Source: Bacteroidales bacterium
GTDB taxonomy: Bacteria; Bacteroidota; Bacteroidia; Bacteroidales; UBA932
Length of the DNA: 64,000 nt
Assembly: GCA_017616655.1 (NCBI GenBank)
Contig: JAFZXU010000011.1
Coordinates: 1 to 64,000 of the forward strand
Direction: 5' to 3'
A program made the position numbers and the translations under genes. Below are positions 6,560-16,052 of this stretch, piece by piece (position 1 is the first letter of the stretch; each line of letters opens with the position of its first letter). The notes beneath the pieces are model-generated. The model had not been told where the DNA came from. It worked only from the letters and a program-made list of their open reading frames with translations, and made no database searches.

Positions 6560-8140
6560 ATGATCCAAAAACTCCACATCGAGAGATTCCGCGGCTTCAA
6601 GAACGTTGACTGTGAACTGGGGACCCAGATCACAGCCATCGCTGGCCAGAACGGCACCCAGAAGACCGTCCTCCTCGGCATCCTCTCCCAGCCCTTCTCT
6701 CTTACCGACGGAGAGAACCCTATGAAGGGAGAGACCCCGCTCTGTGGCGGCAACTACAAGTCTGCCTTTGCCGACAAATTCAAGTTCTCTCCAGAGTTCG
6801 ACAAGCCCAAGACTCACGAATGGACTATCTACGTCGATGACGAGCCCTTCACTCTTGAAAGCATTCCTCGTGACAAGGAGAACATTCGTTTCTGGCGCAA
6901 AGGAGACCGTGAAAAGGGATCAGGCTATCTTCAGTATCCGGTCATCTATCTCAGTCTCAAGCGCCTTCTGCCAATTGGTGAAGATGTACGCCTCAAAGAA
7001 AGCGACAAAGTCCAGCTTACTGATGACGAGATTCAAGAATTCAAGCTTCTTCACAAGAAGATACTCATATCCCAGGATAAAGTAGATACACCCAAGTATA
7101 TTGAGAGTGCCAACAAAAACACACTCGGAGTCAATACCGACCTCTACGACTGGCGCCTCAATTCCGCTGGCCAAGACAATCTGGGAAAGATTGTCCTCGC
7201 ACTGCTTTCTTTCAAACGCCTTCACACGAAGTATAAGGACGATTACAAAGGCGGAATCCTGGCCATTGATGAAATGGACAGTGCTTTGTATCCAGCTTCT
7301 CAGATGAAGCTTTTCGAAGTCCTGCGTCATTATGCAGCAAAGTACAACATTCAGGTCATCTTCACAACGCATTCCCTCTCCCTGCTTGAAGAGGCCTGTA
7401 AGCAATACGAGATAAGTCAACAACACAATAACTCAAAGGGCCAAGTACAGGTCTTATATCTGGAAAAAGAAGACGGTCAAGTCGTTCTTACCAGCGTCAA
7501 AAGCTATCAGACTATCAAGAATCGTCTCAACGCGACGACTGGAATCAATCCTCCGAAAAAACTGACAGTTTACACCGAAGACGAGGAGGGAGCAATCTTT
7601 GCCAAGAACCTTATGCCCTACAAATGGCGCTCAAAGTTCAACTTCGAGACCTGCAGTATGGGGTGCACCTCATATATCACGCTTATTGAGAAAAAGATAC
7701 CGGCCTTCCAGCTTCCTCAAGCTTGCATCATTTTGGATGGGGATGCCTCTGCTAATGTGAAGAAGATTCGTTGGGGGAAGTTGGGAACGACTAAGAATGT
7801 CATTTGTCTTCCAGGTGCGTCTTCTCCAGAGCGGGAGTTAGCGGCGTTCCTCTCCGATACAGACAAGATTAAGGATGCCGATCCATTCTGGAAGAGCCTC
7901 AACAATGACTATAGCAGACAGGTATGTTTCCGTGATTACCTCATTGAAGAGATTGAGAAGGATAGGAACAAGGCGAAGGAATGGTTCAAGAGTCAGACAC
8001 CACTTTGGGGCAAACAGTCTAACAAAGCCATTGCCTTATGGGCACAGGATCACCAAGAAGAGGTGACTGCTTTTCAAGAGGAGTTGAAAGCCGCATACAA
8101 TGTGTTTGCTATTGCGTATGAACTGGAAGAGATTGATTAA
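6560..8140 (+). CDS. ABC-type AAA ATPase with C-terminal TOPRIM-like domain
   Basis: 526 aa. N-terminal SMC/RecF-like ATPase: IERFRGFKNVDCELG, P-loop GQNGTQKT (residues 29-36), ABC signature-like SAGQDNLGKI, Walker B ILAIDEMDSALYP, H-loop FTTHSLSLLEE. From about residue 338 a TOPRIM-like part follows: LTVYTEDEEGAIFAKN and CIILDGDA (DxD), then LPGASSPERELAAFL. This order resembles OLD-family nucleases and the AriA/AriB pair of PARIS. The P-loop has Gln where the glycine before Lys is usual. It leads a co-directional set with genes at 8163 and 9960. Inferred role: sensor or nuclease of a defence system. Confidence 0.72.
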   Translation: MIQKLHIERFRGFKNVDCELGTQITAIAGQNGTQKTVLLGILSQPFSLTDGENPMKGETPLCGGNYKSAFADKFKFSPEFDKPKTHEWTIYVDDEPFTLESIPRDKENIRFWRKGDREKGSGYLQYPVIYLSLKRLLPIGEDVRLKESDKVQLTDDEIQEFKLLHKKILISQDKVDTPKYIESANKNTLGVNTDLYDWRLNSAGQDNLGKIVLALLSFKRLHTKYKDDYKGGILAIDEMDSALYPASQMKLFEVLRHYAAKYNIQVIFTTHSLSLLEEACKQYEISQQHNNSKGQVQVLYLEKEDGQVVLTSVKSYQTIKNRLNATTGINPPKKLTVYTEDEEGAIFAKNLMPYKWRSKFNFETCSMGCTSYITLIEKKIPAFQLPQACIILDGDASANVKKIRWGKLGTTKNVICLPGASSPERELAAFLSDTDKIKDADPFWKSLNNDYSRQVCFRDYLIEEIEKDRNKAKEWFKSQTPLWGKQSNKAIALWAQDHQEEVTAFQEELKAAYNVFAIAYELEEID

Positions 8141-8162
8141 CTTTTGAACTATCTGAAGCATA

Positions 8163-9959
8163 ATGAAAAACAACATCTTAGCTTCCATAGCCCTTTTCGG
8201 TGTTTATCGTGACAAGAATCTAGACACCTACGATTTGGTTGCCCAGTATATTTCTGCTGTCATTGCACAGAAGGAGCGCACACAGTTTACTCCTGATGTA
8301 ATGAAAGAGGATTTATATAGTGTGTTTGGGATAGACATTCCTTTCGGTGTTATTCGTTCTGTTTCAAGGAATAGGATAGAAGGTGTTTCTCTTAAGCAGG
8401 GAGTTTTTTACAGTGAACTGATTCCAAAAGACGAGATTGATAAAGAGTATTCTGAACTAACTGAGGAATATGACGCATTATTTAAGAGCTTGATTTGCTT
8501 TATGCGTCAAGTCGGTCATATTGAAGTGGATTCATATAGTGATGATGATATCAGGAATAGATTTGCCGATTATTTACTGTACCAGTATACTTCGGAATCG
8601 AGATTGAATAGTTACTATGCCGCATTCATTTCCGAAAATGAATCAAATCCAGATGTTCGTCGACAGCTTAACCTTCTTTCCTCCGGACTTATCAGTTATA
8701 ATGGACTTAGTTATACAGAGGATGCCGGGAATAATGGCGCTTGGACAGAAAGACTAACTATTTATCTTGACACGGAGTTTCTGTTTAATTGCTCTGGGTA
8801 TAACGGAGAGTATTATTTAAAGGTATTTGACGAGCTCTATAACTTGGTAAATGAAGTTAATGTATCGTATCGAAGACGTACCAAGAAGAGTGATAATCTT
8901 ATAGATTTTAAGATTCTGAACCATACGTTGAGGGTCTATAATGGATTCTTTGAACAAGCAAAGAAGATTATTGATTCAAAGGTTGCCCCCGATCCCTCCA
9001 AAAAGGCTTTATTAAAGATTGTTCATGAGTCTTCCTCCGCCCATGATGTTGAAGAGCATAAAGCTGTAATTGATAGTGTAGTGTTCGATAAATATCATAT
9101 TCTTCCCGATAGTAATGAGTACGACAACTACGCGACCGATCGCGATTATGTGCTATTTGATGAAAAGGCGGTAACCGATCTAAATACCTCTTTTAATCCC
9201 AGAAATGATTCTCAAGTGTCGGGACGAATTGATTATGCATCGAGAGTCCTAACAATCATTAATGGGTTACGTGGAGGGAAAAAGATCTCTGTCTTTGAGA
9301 ATTGCCGTTATATCTTTTTAACAGGTAGCCGTGTGGTTCGAGGGGCGTCTTATAAGGTGGCTGAGAAAGGAACGGTATTATTATCTACTGATATTGACTT
9401 CCTTGTCTCTCGTTTGTGGTTCAAGTTAAACAAACCTCTCGGGAATTCCAGAATACCGATTTCATTGGATATTGTGTCCCGTTCTCAAGCCGTGCTTAAG
9501 CGAGATGTCACTAGAAAAGTAAAAGAATACTATGATGATTTGCTTAAGAAAGAATACTCCGATGATGTAAAGAAGAGGCTATATGCTTCTCTAAAAGAGA
9601 AGTGTGAATTCTTACCCCCTTATGATGAGTCTTCTCTTTCTCAGATGCTTGCTTTTATTGACACTCGTGATTTAGATGCCATGCTTGAGGCGAACAAATC
9701 TATGATGAAGAAAGCGGCTGAGGCAGAACAAAAGGAAAAAGAGTTGTCAGAATTAAAGACAGAGTTAGATAAAACAAAAGAAGAAAACAAGGGCCTGAAA
9801 CAAGATATTGCGAAAAAAGAGCTAGACCACAAACATCAACAGGACGATGCTGCGTTACAATCTGACAAAAAAGATAGTATTATCAAATGGTTAATTGTTG
9901 CCTTAGCGGTTGTTGTTATTGTTGCTATCGTTCTTGCGCTTGTTTTAATACTCAAATAA
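8163..9959 (+). CDS. Unknown 598-aa protein with coiled coil and C-terminal membrane anchor
   Basis: I do not recognise a named family. Residues about 1-500 are soluble and mixed alpha/beta. IYLDTEFLFNCSGYNG (about 200) and STDIDFLVSRLWFKLN (about 415) look like the acidic strands of a PIN-like fold, but this is by eye only. Residues about 515-570 are a Lys/Glu-rich coiled coil, and the last 24 residues are one hydrophobic helix ending in K, so the body is probably cytoplasmic and tail-anchored. Lies 22 bp after the ATPase gene and ends directly before the TIR-like gene, so the three are likely one transcript. Confidence 0.6.
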   Translation: MKNNILASIALFGVYRDKNLDTYDLVAQYISAVIAQKERTQFTPDVMKEDLYSVFGIDIPFGVIRSVSRNRIEGVSLKQGVFYSELIPKDEIDKEYSELTEEYDALFKSLICFMRQVGHIEVDSYSDDDIRNRFADYLLYQYTSESRLNSYYAAFISENESNPDVRRQLNLLSSGLISYNGLSYTEDAGNNGAWTERLTIYLDTEFLFNCSGYNGEYYLKVFDELYNLVNEVNVSYRRRTKKSDNLIDFKILNHTLRVYNGFFEQAKKIIDSKVAPDPSKKALLKIVHESSSAHDVEEHKAVIDSVVFDKYHILPDSNEYDNYATDRDYVLFDEKAVTDLNTSFNPRNDSQVSGRIDYASRVLTIINGLRGGKKISVFENCRYIFLTGSRVVRGASYKVAEKGTVLLSTDIDFLVSRLWFKLNKPLGNSRIPISLDIVSRSQAVLKRDVTRKVKEYYDDLLKKEYSDDVKKRLYASLKEKCEFLPPYDESSLSQMLAFIDTRDLDAMLEANKSMMKKAAEAEQKEKELSELKTELDKTKEENKGLKQDIAKKELDHKHQQDDAALQSDKKDSIIKWLIVALAVVVIVAIVLALVLILK

Positions 9960-10514
9960 ATGTCCATTTACGACTTAGTCAACCGCACCAAGACCTTCAT
10001 CTCCGGTGACTGGACCGGAGATCAGGATCTTATAGCCAAACTCAAGGAATGGAACCAGAATAACAACCTGGGTCTAAACTTTGTCGATGTCCACGAGCTT
10101 ACCCAGTCTTATGATACTTCCAATCCTTGCAGTATCAAGGCCAGCCTTCGTCAGCGGCTCAACATATCCAAGACGTTTGTGCTCATCGCAGGAAGGAATA
10201 CACTCTCTTTGACCAAGGGCGCTTGCCGATACTGTTCTCACTACAGCACTTGGTACACAAACTGTGCAGCAAATGGTAAGCCTTTTGATAACCGTAGTTT
10301 TATTGAGTTCGAATGTGAGATGGCCCTCAAGGATTACAATGCCGGTGAACTCAAGAAGATCTTTGTCATCTATAACGGCCTCATCACCCCGGAAAGATCA
10401 AGATGTCCGGAGGTGTTGAGGTATGTAGGGACTCATATCGGTTCCGATTGTTGGAACGCGAATGGGCAACGTGCCTTGGACTATCAGGAAATAAAGAAGG
10501 CGATTTGTTGGTAA
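9960..10514 (+). CDS. TIR-like (MTH538/DUF1863-type) domain protein
   Basis: 184 aa. The pattern TKTFISGDWTGDQDLIAKLK, LNFVDVHELTQ, IKASLRQRLNISKTFVLIAG, then FIEFECEMALKD and KIFVIYNG follows the TIR/Toll-like fold seen in MTH538 and in Thoeris ThsB sensors, with the Glu in FECEMA placed like the catalytic Glu. A Cys-rich insert (CRYCSHYSTWYTNC) could bind a metal. Its ATG directly abuts the stop of the previous gene. Family known: many such TIRs process NAD+ into signals in phage defence. The role here is inferred. Confidence 0.68.
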   Translation: MSIYDLVNRTKTFISGDWTGDQDLIAKLKEWNQNNNLGLNFVDVHELTQSYDTSNPCSIKASLRQRLNISKTFVLIAGRNTLSLTKGACRYCSHYSTWYTNCAANGKPFDNRSFIEFECEMALKDYNAGELKKIFVIYNGLITPERSRCPEVLRYVGTHIGSDCWNANGQRALDYQEIKKAICW

Positions 10515-10541
10515 TAGAAAGTAATTCAATATTAATATATT

Positions 10542-11576
10542 ATGTCCCTCTTTAAAGACAAAACCCTACTCATCTCAGGAGGTACAGGATCCTTCGGAAA
10601 TGCAGTCCTGCGCCGCTTCCTCCGTACCGATATAGGAGAAATCCGCATCTTCTCTCGCGACGAAAAAAAACAAGACGACATGCGCCATGAGTACCAGGCG
10701 AAATACCCAGACGTTGCCCACAAGATCAAATTCTACATTGGTGACGTCCGTGACCTTAACTCCTGCCGCACTGCTATGGGCGACGTAGACTACATCTTCC
10801 ACGCTGCCGCCCTCAAGCAAGTGCCTTCCTGTGAGTTCTTCCCTATGCAAGCGGTCTACACCAACGTTATCGGCACCGACAACATCCTCACCGCAGCCAT
10901 CGAAGCCAAAGTGAAAGCCGTCATTTGCCTTAGCACTGACAAAGCCGCCTATCCCATCAACGCGATGGGCATAACCAAAGCTATTGAGGAGAAAGTCGCC
11001 ATAGCCAAGAGCCGTCAGACCACCACAACCAAGATCTGCTGCACACGATACGGCAACGTTATGTGTAGCCGGGGCTCCGTTATACCGCTTTGGATCGATC
11101 AGATCCGAAACGGCCAGCCCATAACCATTACAGAGCCAAGCATGACTCGATTCATTATGTCGCTCGACGAAGCTGTCGATCTCGTCCTCTTTGCTTTCGA
11201 ACACGGCCAGAATGGAGACATCTTAGTCCAGAAGGCGCCTGCCTGCACCATCCAAACTCAGGCCGAGGCTGTATGTGAACTCTTTGGCGGCAAGAAGGAA
11301 GAGATCATGGTCATCGGCATTCGCCATGGAGAGAAGATGTATGAAACTCTCCTTACCAAGGAAGAAGCTGCCAAGGCTGAGGATATGGGTAACTTCTATA
11401 GGGTGCCTGCCGACAATCGCGACCTCAACTATGACAAGTTCTTTATCGAGGGCGATACCAAGCGAGTCCTTATCGAGGAGTTCAACTCAAATAATACAAG
11501 ACGGCTCAATCTGGAGGAGACGAAGGAGAAGATTTCTGCATTGGAGTATATTCAGAATGAGTTAAAGAACAATTAA
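10542..11576 (+). CDS. fnlA: UDP-GlcNAc 4,6-dehydratase/5-epimerase (UDP-L-FucNAc pathway)
   Basis: 344-aa extended SDR of the CapE/FnlA/WbjB type, the first step from UDP-GlcNAc towards UDP-L-FucNAc. Visible are the Rossmann motif SGGTGSFGNAVLRR, RDEKKQDDMRHEY, HAAALKQVPSCEF and the CLSTDKAAYPINAMG segment, with a Met-containing variant of the active-site region typical of this soluble family, plus RYGNVMCSRGSVIPLW. Later pathway genes (capF, capG) lie 14 kb downstream, beyond an A+T-rich block. Base composition is nearer to capF/capG than to the genes between. Confidence 0.9.
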   Translation: MSLFKDKTLLISGGTGSFGNAVLRRFLRTDIGEIRIFSRDEKKQDDMRHEYQAKYPDVAHKIKFYIGDVRDLNSCRTAMGDVDYIFHAAALKQVPSCEFFPMQAVYTNVIGTDNILTAAIEAKVKAVICLSTDKAAYPINAMGITKAIEEKVAIAKSRQTTTTKICCTRYGNVMCSRGSVIPLWIDQIRNGQPITITEPSMTRFIMSLDEAVDLVLFAFEHGQNGDILVQKAPACTIQTQAEAVCELFGGKKEEIMVIGIRHGEKMYETLLTKEEAAKAEDMGNFYRVPADNRDLNYDKFFIEGDTKRVLIEEFNSNNTRRLNLEETKEKISALEYIQNELKNN

Positions 11577-11592
11577 TTACACCATAAATCAC

Positions 11593-12102
11593 ATGAATAC
11601 CAAGCGTTTATATATTTATCAACTCATTACGAAACTTCTTCCTCCCACAAGGTGTTACAAGTTTAAAGCTTCTATGCTTAGATGGTGTGGTGCTATAGTC
11701 GGTAATAATGTTAGAGTCGTATCAAGTGCAAAGATTATAGGGGACATGGAATTAATCTTTGGGGACAATGTTTTTGTCGGTCACGATACCCTGATTTTCG
11801 GAACAGCCGGTTCTACGATAAATATTGGGTCAAACATCATAATCGGCTCAAGGGTGATCATTGTTACAGGTTCACATGAGTTTACACCTAATGGCCCATG
11901 CATTGAAGGCCCTGGAGTGTGTGCAGATGTCACCATTTGTTCTGGGGCCGCGATATCTACGGGCAGTATTGTGTTGCCTGGTAAAACCATTAACAATATG
12001 GCTCATGTGGCGGCAGGAAGTGTTGTAACACATGATGTGCCCGCTTATACTCGAGTAGCTGGTGTTCCTGCTCGTGTGATTAAAAACTTTAAAGAACAAT
12101 AG
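11593..12102 (+). CDS. Hexapeptide-repeat acyltransferase
   Basis: 169 aa, left-handed beta-helix acyltransferase. Hexapeptide repeats run through residues about 35-155 (IGDMELIFGDNVFVG, INIGSNIIIGSRVIIV), with a catalytic-type His in VTGSHEF, and the usual ending VVTHDVPAYTRVAGVPARVI. Probably O- or N-acetylates a sugar of the polysaccharide. Lies 16 bp after fnlA and 27 bp before the flippase. Confidence 0.88.
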   Translation: MNTKRLYIYQLITKLLPPTRCYKFKASMLRWCGAIVGNNVRVVSSAKIIGDMELIFGDNVFVGHDTLIFGTAGSTINIGSNIIIGSRVIIVTGSHEFTPNGPCIEGPGVCADVTICSGAAISTGSIVLPGKTINNMAHVAAGSVVTHDVPAYTRVAGVPARVIKNFKEQ

Positions 12103-12129
12103 AGTCAGTGTCAGAACTCTCTTGCGATA

Positions 12130-13656
12130 ATGAATACAGTTAATAGAGTTGCTGTAAATACAACGGTCAATTACGTTCAGCTCATACTGAATGTATTAAT
12201 CGGTTTACTAACTGTTAGATTCGTCCTTCAATCGCTAGGTGAGATAGACTATGGCTTATATAACCTCATTGCAGGAGTTATCACGTTGATTACTTTTATT
12301 TCGGAGTCTCTATCTCAAACTTCGATTAGATTCATCTCAATCAGTTTAGGACAAGGGGACTCGAAGAACCTTAAACATGTATTCTCTTCGTGCTTTTCTC
12401 TGCACTTATATATGGCTGTCATTCTAGCCATCATACTGGAGATTGTCGGGCTGTTTTTGTTTAACGGATTTCTTAATATTCCTAGTGATAGACTATCTGC
12501 AGCGCAGATCGTTTACCACTGTATGGTGGTTACTCTTTGTTTGAATATCGTTTCCACACCTTTTCGTGCAATTATTATAGCTCATGAGGCGTTGGTCTTT
12601 ATCTCAATTATTGGAATCATAGAGTCAATCTGCAAGTTAATAGTTGCAATCGTTATTTTACATACGATACTTGACAGGCTTATTGTCTACGGCATATTGA
12701 TGATGGTAGTTGGGCTTGTCCCTTTTGCCGGCCTATATCTTTTCTCTTCAATAAAGTATCGAGATAGCCTATCGTTGAAACTTGTTGGGTATTCTTCTAT
12801 TTCGCAGATCGTAAATTTTGCCGGTTGGACACTTATGGATGTCTTCGGCGTGATAGCAAATCGCCAAGGATATGCATTAATGTATAACAAGTTCTTAGGA
12901 CCATCTGCCAATGCCGTTTTTGCTCTTGCTGGACACGTGGAAGGCCCGATGTTTTCTGTCTCTGCGTCTGTTATTAATTCAATCCGGCCACAGATTCTTC
13001 TAAGCTACGGGAAAGGAGATAAAGACAGAACTCTACGATTGGCCATGACTGCAGGAAAGCTTGGCTTTTCTATGATGTCAATGATAGCCATCCCTGTGTT
13101 AGTAATGCTGCCGGACGTGCTTAAGATCTGGCTTGGAGACTATCCTGATCAAACAGTATTCTATGCTCGTATGATGATTGTTGCGTGTATGGCAAATCAG
13201 ATTACTCTTGGCTTGAGTACGGCCAATCAAGCATTTGGTAGGATTAAGACATATTCAATAGTTGTTTCGCTAGTTCGGATGTCAGCATTACCAATCTCAA
13301 TCATCTTATTATTGATTGGGTGCCCGGGTACGGTTGCTATGGTTGTATATGCTATATGTGAATCTTTGGCTTCAGCAAGTAGGGTAATTGTAATGAATCG
13401 TATAACAGGTCTTAGTATTAAGAGATTTATCTTTGACGTCGTGTTAGATCTCATAGTCCCTGTTATTGCTGCGGCTGTAGTTTGCACAGTTCTATATAGC
13501 GTTTGGAGCGGTGTCCTTGGATTGCTGATTTCGACATTTTGTTCAGCAATCGCCTATGCATCGACGATTTATTTGATAGGGTTGACGAAAGAAGAGAAGT
13601 CAAGTATAAATGCTCTCATCTCGACGTTGCTTGGAAAGATCATAGTTAGAAGATAG
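12130..13656 (+). CDS. wzx: Wzx-type oligosaccharide flippase
   Basis: 508 aa, about 12-14 hydrophobic helices in two halves. The start (NRVAVNTTVNYVQLILNVLI) is typical of Bacteroidales polysaccharide flippases of the MOP superfamily. It would move undecaprenyl-PP-linked repeat units across the inner membrane. The coding DNA is clearly A+T-rich compared with fnlA and capF. It sits next to the polymerase, as usual. Confidence 0.88.
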   Translation: MNTVNRVAVNTTVNYVQLILNVLIGLLTVRFVLQSLGEIDYGLYNLIAGVITLITFISESLSQTSIRFISISLGQGDSKNLKHVFSSCFSLHLYMAVILAIILEIVGLFLFNGFLNIPSDRLSAAQIVYHCMVVTLCLNIVSTPFRAIIIAHEALVFISIIGIIESICKLIVAIVILHTILDRLIVYGILMMVVGLVPFAGLYLFSSIKYRDSLSLKLVGYSSISQIVNFAGWTLMDVFGVIANRQGYALMYNKFLGPSANAVFALAGHVEGPMFSVSASVINSIRPQILLSYGKGDKDRTLRLAMTAGKLGFSMMSMIAIPVLVMLPDVLKIWLGDYPDQTVFYARMMIVACMANQITLGLSTANQAFGRIKTYSIVVSLVRMSALPISIILLLIGCPGTVAMVVYAICESLASASRVIVMNRITGLSIKRFIFDVVLDLIVPVIAAAVVCTVLYSVWSGVLGLLISTFCSAIAYASTIYLIGLTKEEKSSINALISTLLGKIIVRR

Positions 13657-13702
13657 TGGTATTATTTATCGCTCCGGTAAACTCATACTGTGCGCGGAAC
13701 GA

Positions 13703-14866
13703 ATGATTTCATCAATGAAAACGCAACACTTTACAATACAGAATATTTATATTATTCTTAGCGTTATTTTGCCCGTCCTCTCTATATATGTTTCCCCCAT
13801 TCCGGGAATTGACTTAGGAACAGCTTGCATCCTTGTATTTGGAGTGATAATGCTTATGAGTAGCCAGTCATTCCATATGTATGGACTATTGAGTTTGATA
13901 TTATTGTATTCCTTCGTTGTTTCCATACCAGCAATTTCAGGAGGCGCAATAGAGTATTCTTCCTCGGGTGCAGTTTTGGTAAGATTGATGCGTTTTATTA
14001 TTCTATCACTGCTTATGATAGGATGTGGCTATGCGAATTATTACAATGAGCAAAAGTATACAAAGGTCCTAGGGGTCGCATCATTAATCGTTGCGGGCTA
14101 TGCTATTCTCCAATCAATTGTGTTCCGTTTTATGGGTATTAAACTGAGGAACATTTTTGGTAAGGAGAGGGGGGGGGCTGTCTTCTCTGCTGCCCTTGGG
14201 CAGTATGAAGACGTCTATCGTCCACCTTCTTTTTTTCTAGAGCCATCAGCAGTTACGTATTTCTTAACTCCCTTTCTGTGCTATATTCTATTTCGAAGCA
14301 AGAAGATGAATTATAAAGATTTTCTTGTTGCTGCAGTTTTGACGATAGGAATACTTGTTAGCACATCTGGGCAAGGATTGTTAGTTATTGCTCTTTGTTG
14401 GGGTATATGGGGTATTACACAAATTAAATCCAGAAATATTGCGGGAATCATAATCGCTGCACTATGTGCGGTTTTATTCTTCAAGAACTTTGACATGGAA
14501 TACTCTCTTTCTCGTATAACAACTGAAGATGAACTAAATGCAGTTGATGCACGTTCTGGAGGGTATGATATGGTCAAGGAGTTATCAGGGACGGCACTTT
14601 TATTTGGGAATGGCTATGGAAACTATGATGAGACCATATACTATTCAAGTTTCGCGGAGATTCTGTTTTGTACGGGTATAATTGGGCTCGCATTGGTAAT
14701 ATTGTTTTACGCAATACTTTTCATAAAGGGAATCCGTTATCAGCGGGTTCTAGTGTTGGCAAGTCTTATTCTTATGTTAGGAGGTGGTATTTATACTGCC
14801 ACATACTTGTGTCTTTACTTGCCGCTATTACTCAGTCGTGGTCGTTACTCTGACCTCCATTCGTAA
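13703..14866 (+). CDS. wzy: Wzy-type O-antigen/capsule polymerase
   Basis: 387 aa with about 10 membrane helices and a larger loop around residues 140-170 and 260-300 (YEDVYRPPSFFLEPSAVTYF), the topology of Wzy/O-antigen ligase proteins. ATGs at 13703 and 13715 are both possible. Wzy proteins diverge quickly, so the call rests on topology and on its place between the flippase and glycosyltransferases. Confidence 0.78.
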   Translation: MISSMKTQHFTIQNIYIILSVILPVLSIYVSPIPGIDLGTACILVFGVIMLMSSQSFHMYGLLSLILLYSFVVSIPAISGGAIEYSSSGAVLVRLMRFIILSLLMIGCGYANYYNEQKYTKVLGVASLIVAGYAILQSIVFRFMGIKLRNIFGKERGGAVFSAALGQYEDVYRPPSFFLEPSAVTYFLTPFLCYILFRSKKMNYKDFLVAAVLTIGILVSTSGQGLLVIALCWGIWGITQIKSRNIAGIIIAALCAVLFFKNFDMEYSLSRITTEDELNAVDARSGGYDMVKELSGTALLFGNGYGNYDETIYYSSFAEILFCTGIIGLALVILFYAILFIKGIRYQRVLVLASLILMLGGGIYTATYLCLYLPLLLSRGRYSDLHS

Positions 14867-14889
14867 TTATTGTTTCGTGTAGGGTCTTA

Positions 14890-16020
14890 ATGATAACAAT
14901 CTGCTATATATCCACATATTTGAACCATCACAACAAACCAGTATGTGATGAACTCTACGATCTAACAAACGGGAGTTTTTTTTATGTCGCCACTAGTAAT
15001 ATCGGTGAATTGAGAAGAGAGATGGGATTCTCTCAGATGCAGGCAGAGTATTTATTGGATTACACAGTTGCGTCAAATAGAAACGAGATAAAAGAAGTGA
15101 TTAATACTTCAGACGTCGTTCTCATAGGTGCATCAGAACCAATTAATCTTATTGACAAAAGACTCCGAGATGGTAAACTAACTTTTCGTATTTCAGAAAG
15201 GTTATTTAAAACAAAGAGTCGTTATATTAAGGCTCCGATACATTGGTTAAGATCTTTATTGTCACGTAAAGCTTATATGTTATGCTGCAGCGCCGCAACG
15301 GCGAGTGATTATAATCACCTTGGTTTTTATAAAAACCGATGTTTTAAATGGGGGTATTTCACAGAGGTTAAGGAGTTGGAAGCTCAAAGATTATGGAAAA
15401 ATGAAAAAATGGAATTGAAGCATCCGGATGTTTCCATCCTATGGGTTGGTAGACTCATAGGATTGAAACATCCGGAATCTGCCGTATTAGCTCTACATAG
15501 ACTAAAAAAAGAGGGCTATTCTTTCCACCTAAACATTATTGGTGATGGTCCAGTAGCGCCAAAGATTCATTCAATGGTAGAAGAACTGAATTTGAATGAT
15601 AGTGTTCATCTTTTGGGGGCGAAATCAACGGAGGATGCACGTCGGTATATGGAAAAAAGTGAGGTTTTCTTGTTTACTTCAAATAGGGAAGAAGGATGGG
15701 GAGCTGTGCTTAATGAATCAATGAGTTGCGCCTGTGCGGTTATTGCGAATTCAGAGATAGGATCAGTCCCTTTCTTGTTAAAAAATGGAGAAAATGGTCT
15801 TATTTATTCTTCAGGTTCGATTGACTCCTTATATGGTTGTTTGAAGTCTCTTATGGATTCTATAGATTATCGAAAACAACTTGGCATCGCAGCTTACGAA
15901 TCAATTTCGCGTTTATGGACACCTCGTAAGGCGGCGGAGAATCTTTTGACACTAGTGTGCTCCATTCGCAAAGGTGTAGTTAACCCGATCAGAGAGGGAC
16001 CATGTAGCGTATCAAAATAG
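14890..16020 (+). CDS. Glycosyltransferase family 4
   Basis: 376 aa, GT-B fold. The C-terminal donor domain shows SILWVGRLIGLKHPE, FHLNIIGDGPVAPKI, VHLLGAKSTEDARRYME and the E-x7-E region EEGWGAVLNESMSC. The N-terminal acceptor domain is A+T-rich and not assignable. It would add one sugar of the repeat unit on the cytoplasmic face. Donor and linkage cannot be read from sequence. Confidence 0.87.
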   Translation: MITICYISTYLNHHNKPVCDELYDLTNGSFFYVATSNIGELRREMGFSQMQAEYLLDYTVASNRNEIKEVINTSDVVLIGASEPINLIDKRLRDGKLTFRISERLFKTKSRYIKAPIHWLRSLLSRKAYMLCCSAATASDYNHLGFYKNRCFKWGYFTEVKELEAQRLWKNEKMELKHPDVSILWVGRLIGLKHPESAVLALHRLKKEGYSFHLNIIGDGPVAPKIHSMVEELNLNDSVHLLGAKSTEDARRYMEKSEVFLFTSNREEGWGAVLNESMSCACAVIANSEIGSVPFLLKNGENGLIYSSGSIDSLYGCLKSLMDSIDYRKQLGIAAYESISRLWTPRKAAENLLTLVCSIRKGVVNPIREGPCSVSK

Positions 16021-16052
16021 TTGCTTTGATTTATAAGCGAACACTTAGAACA

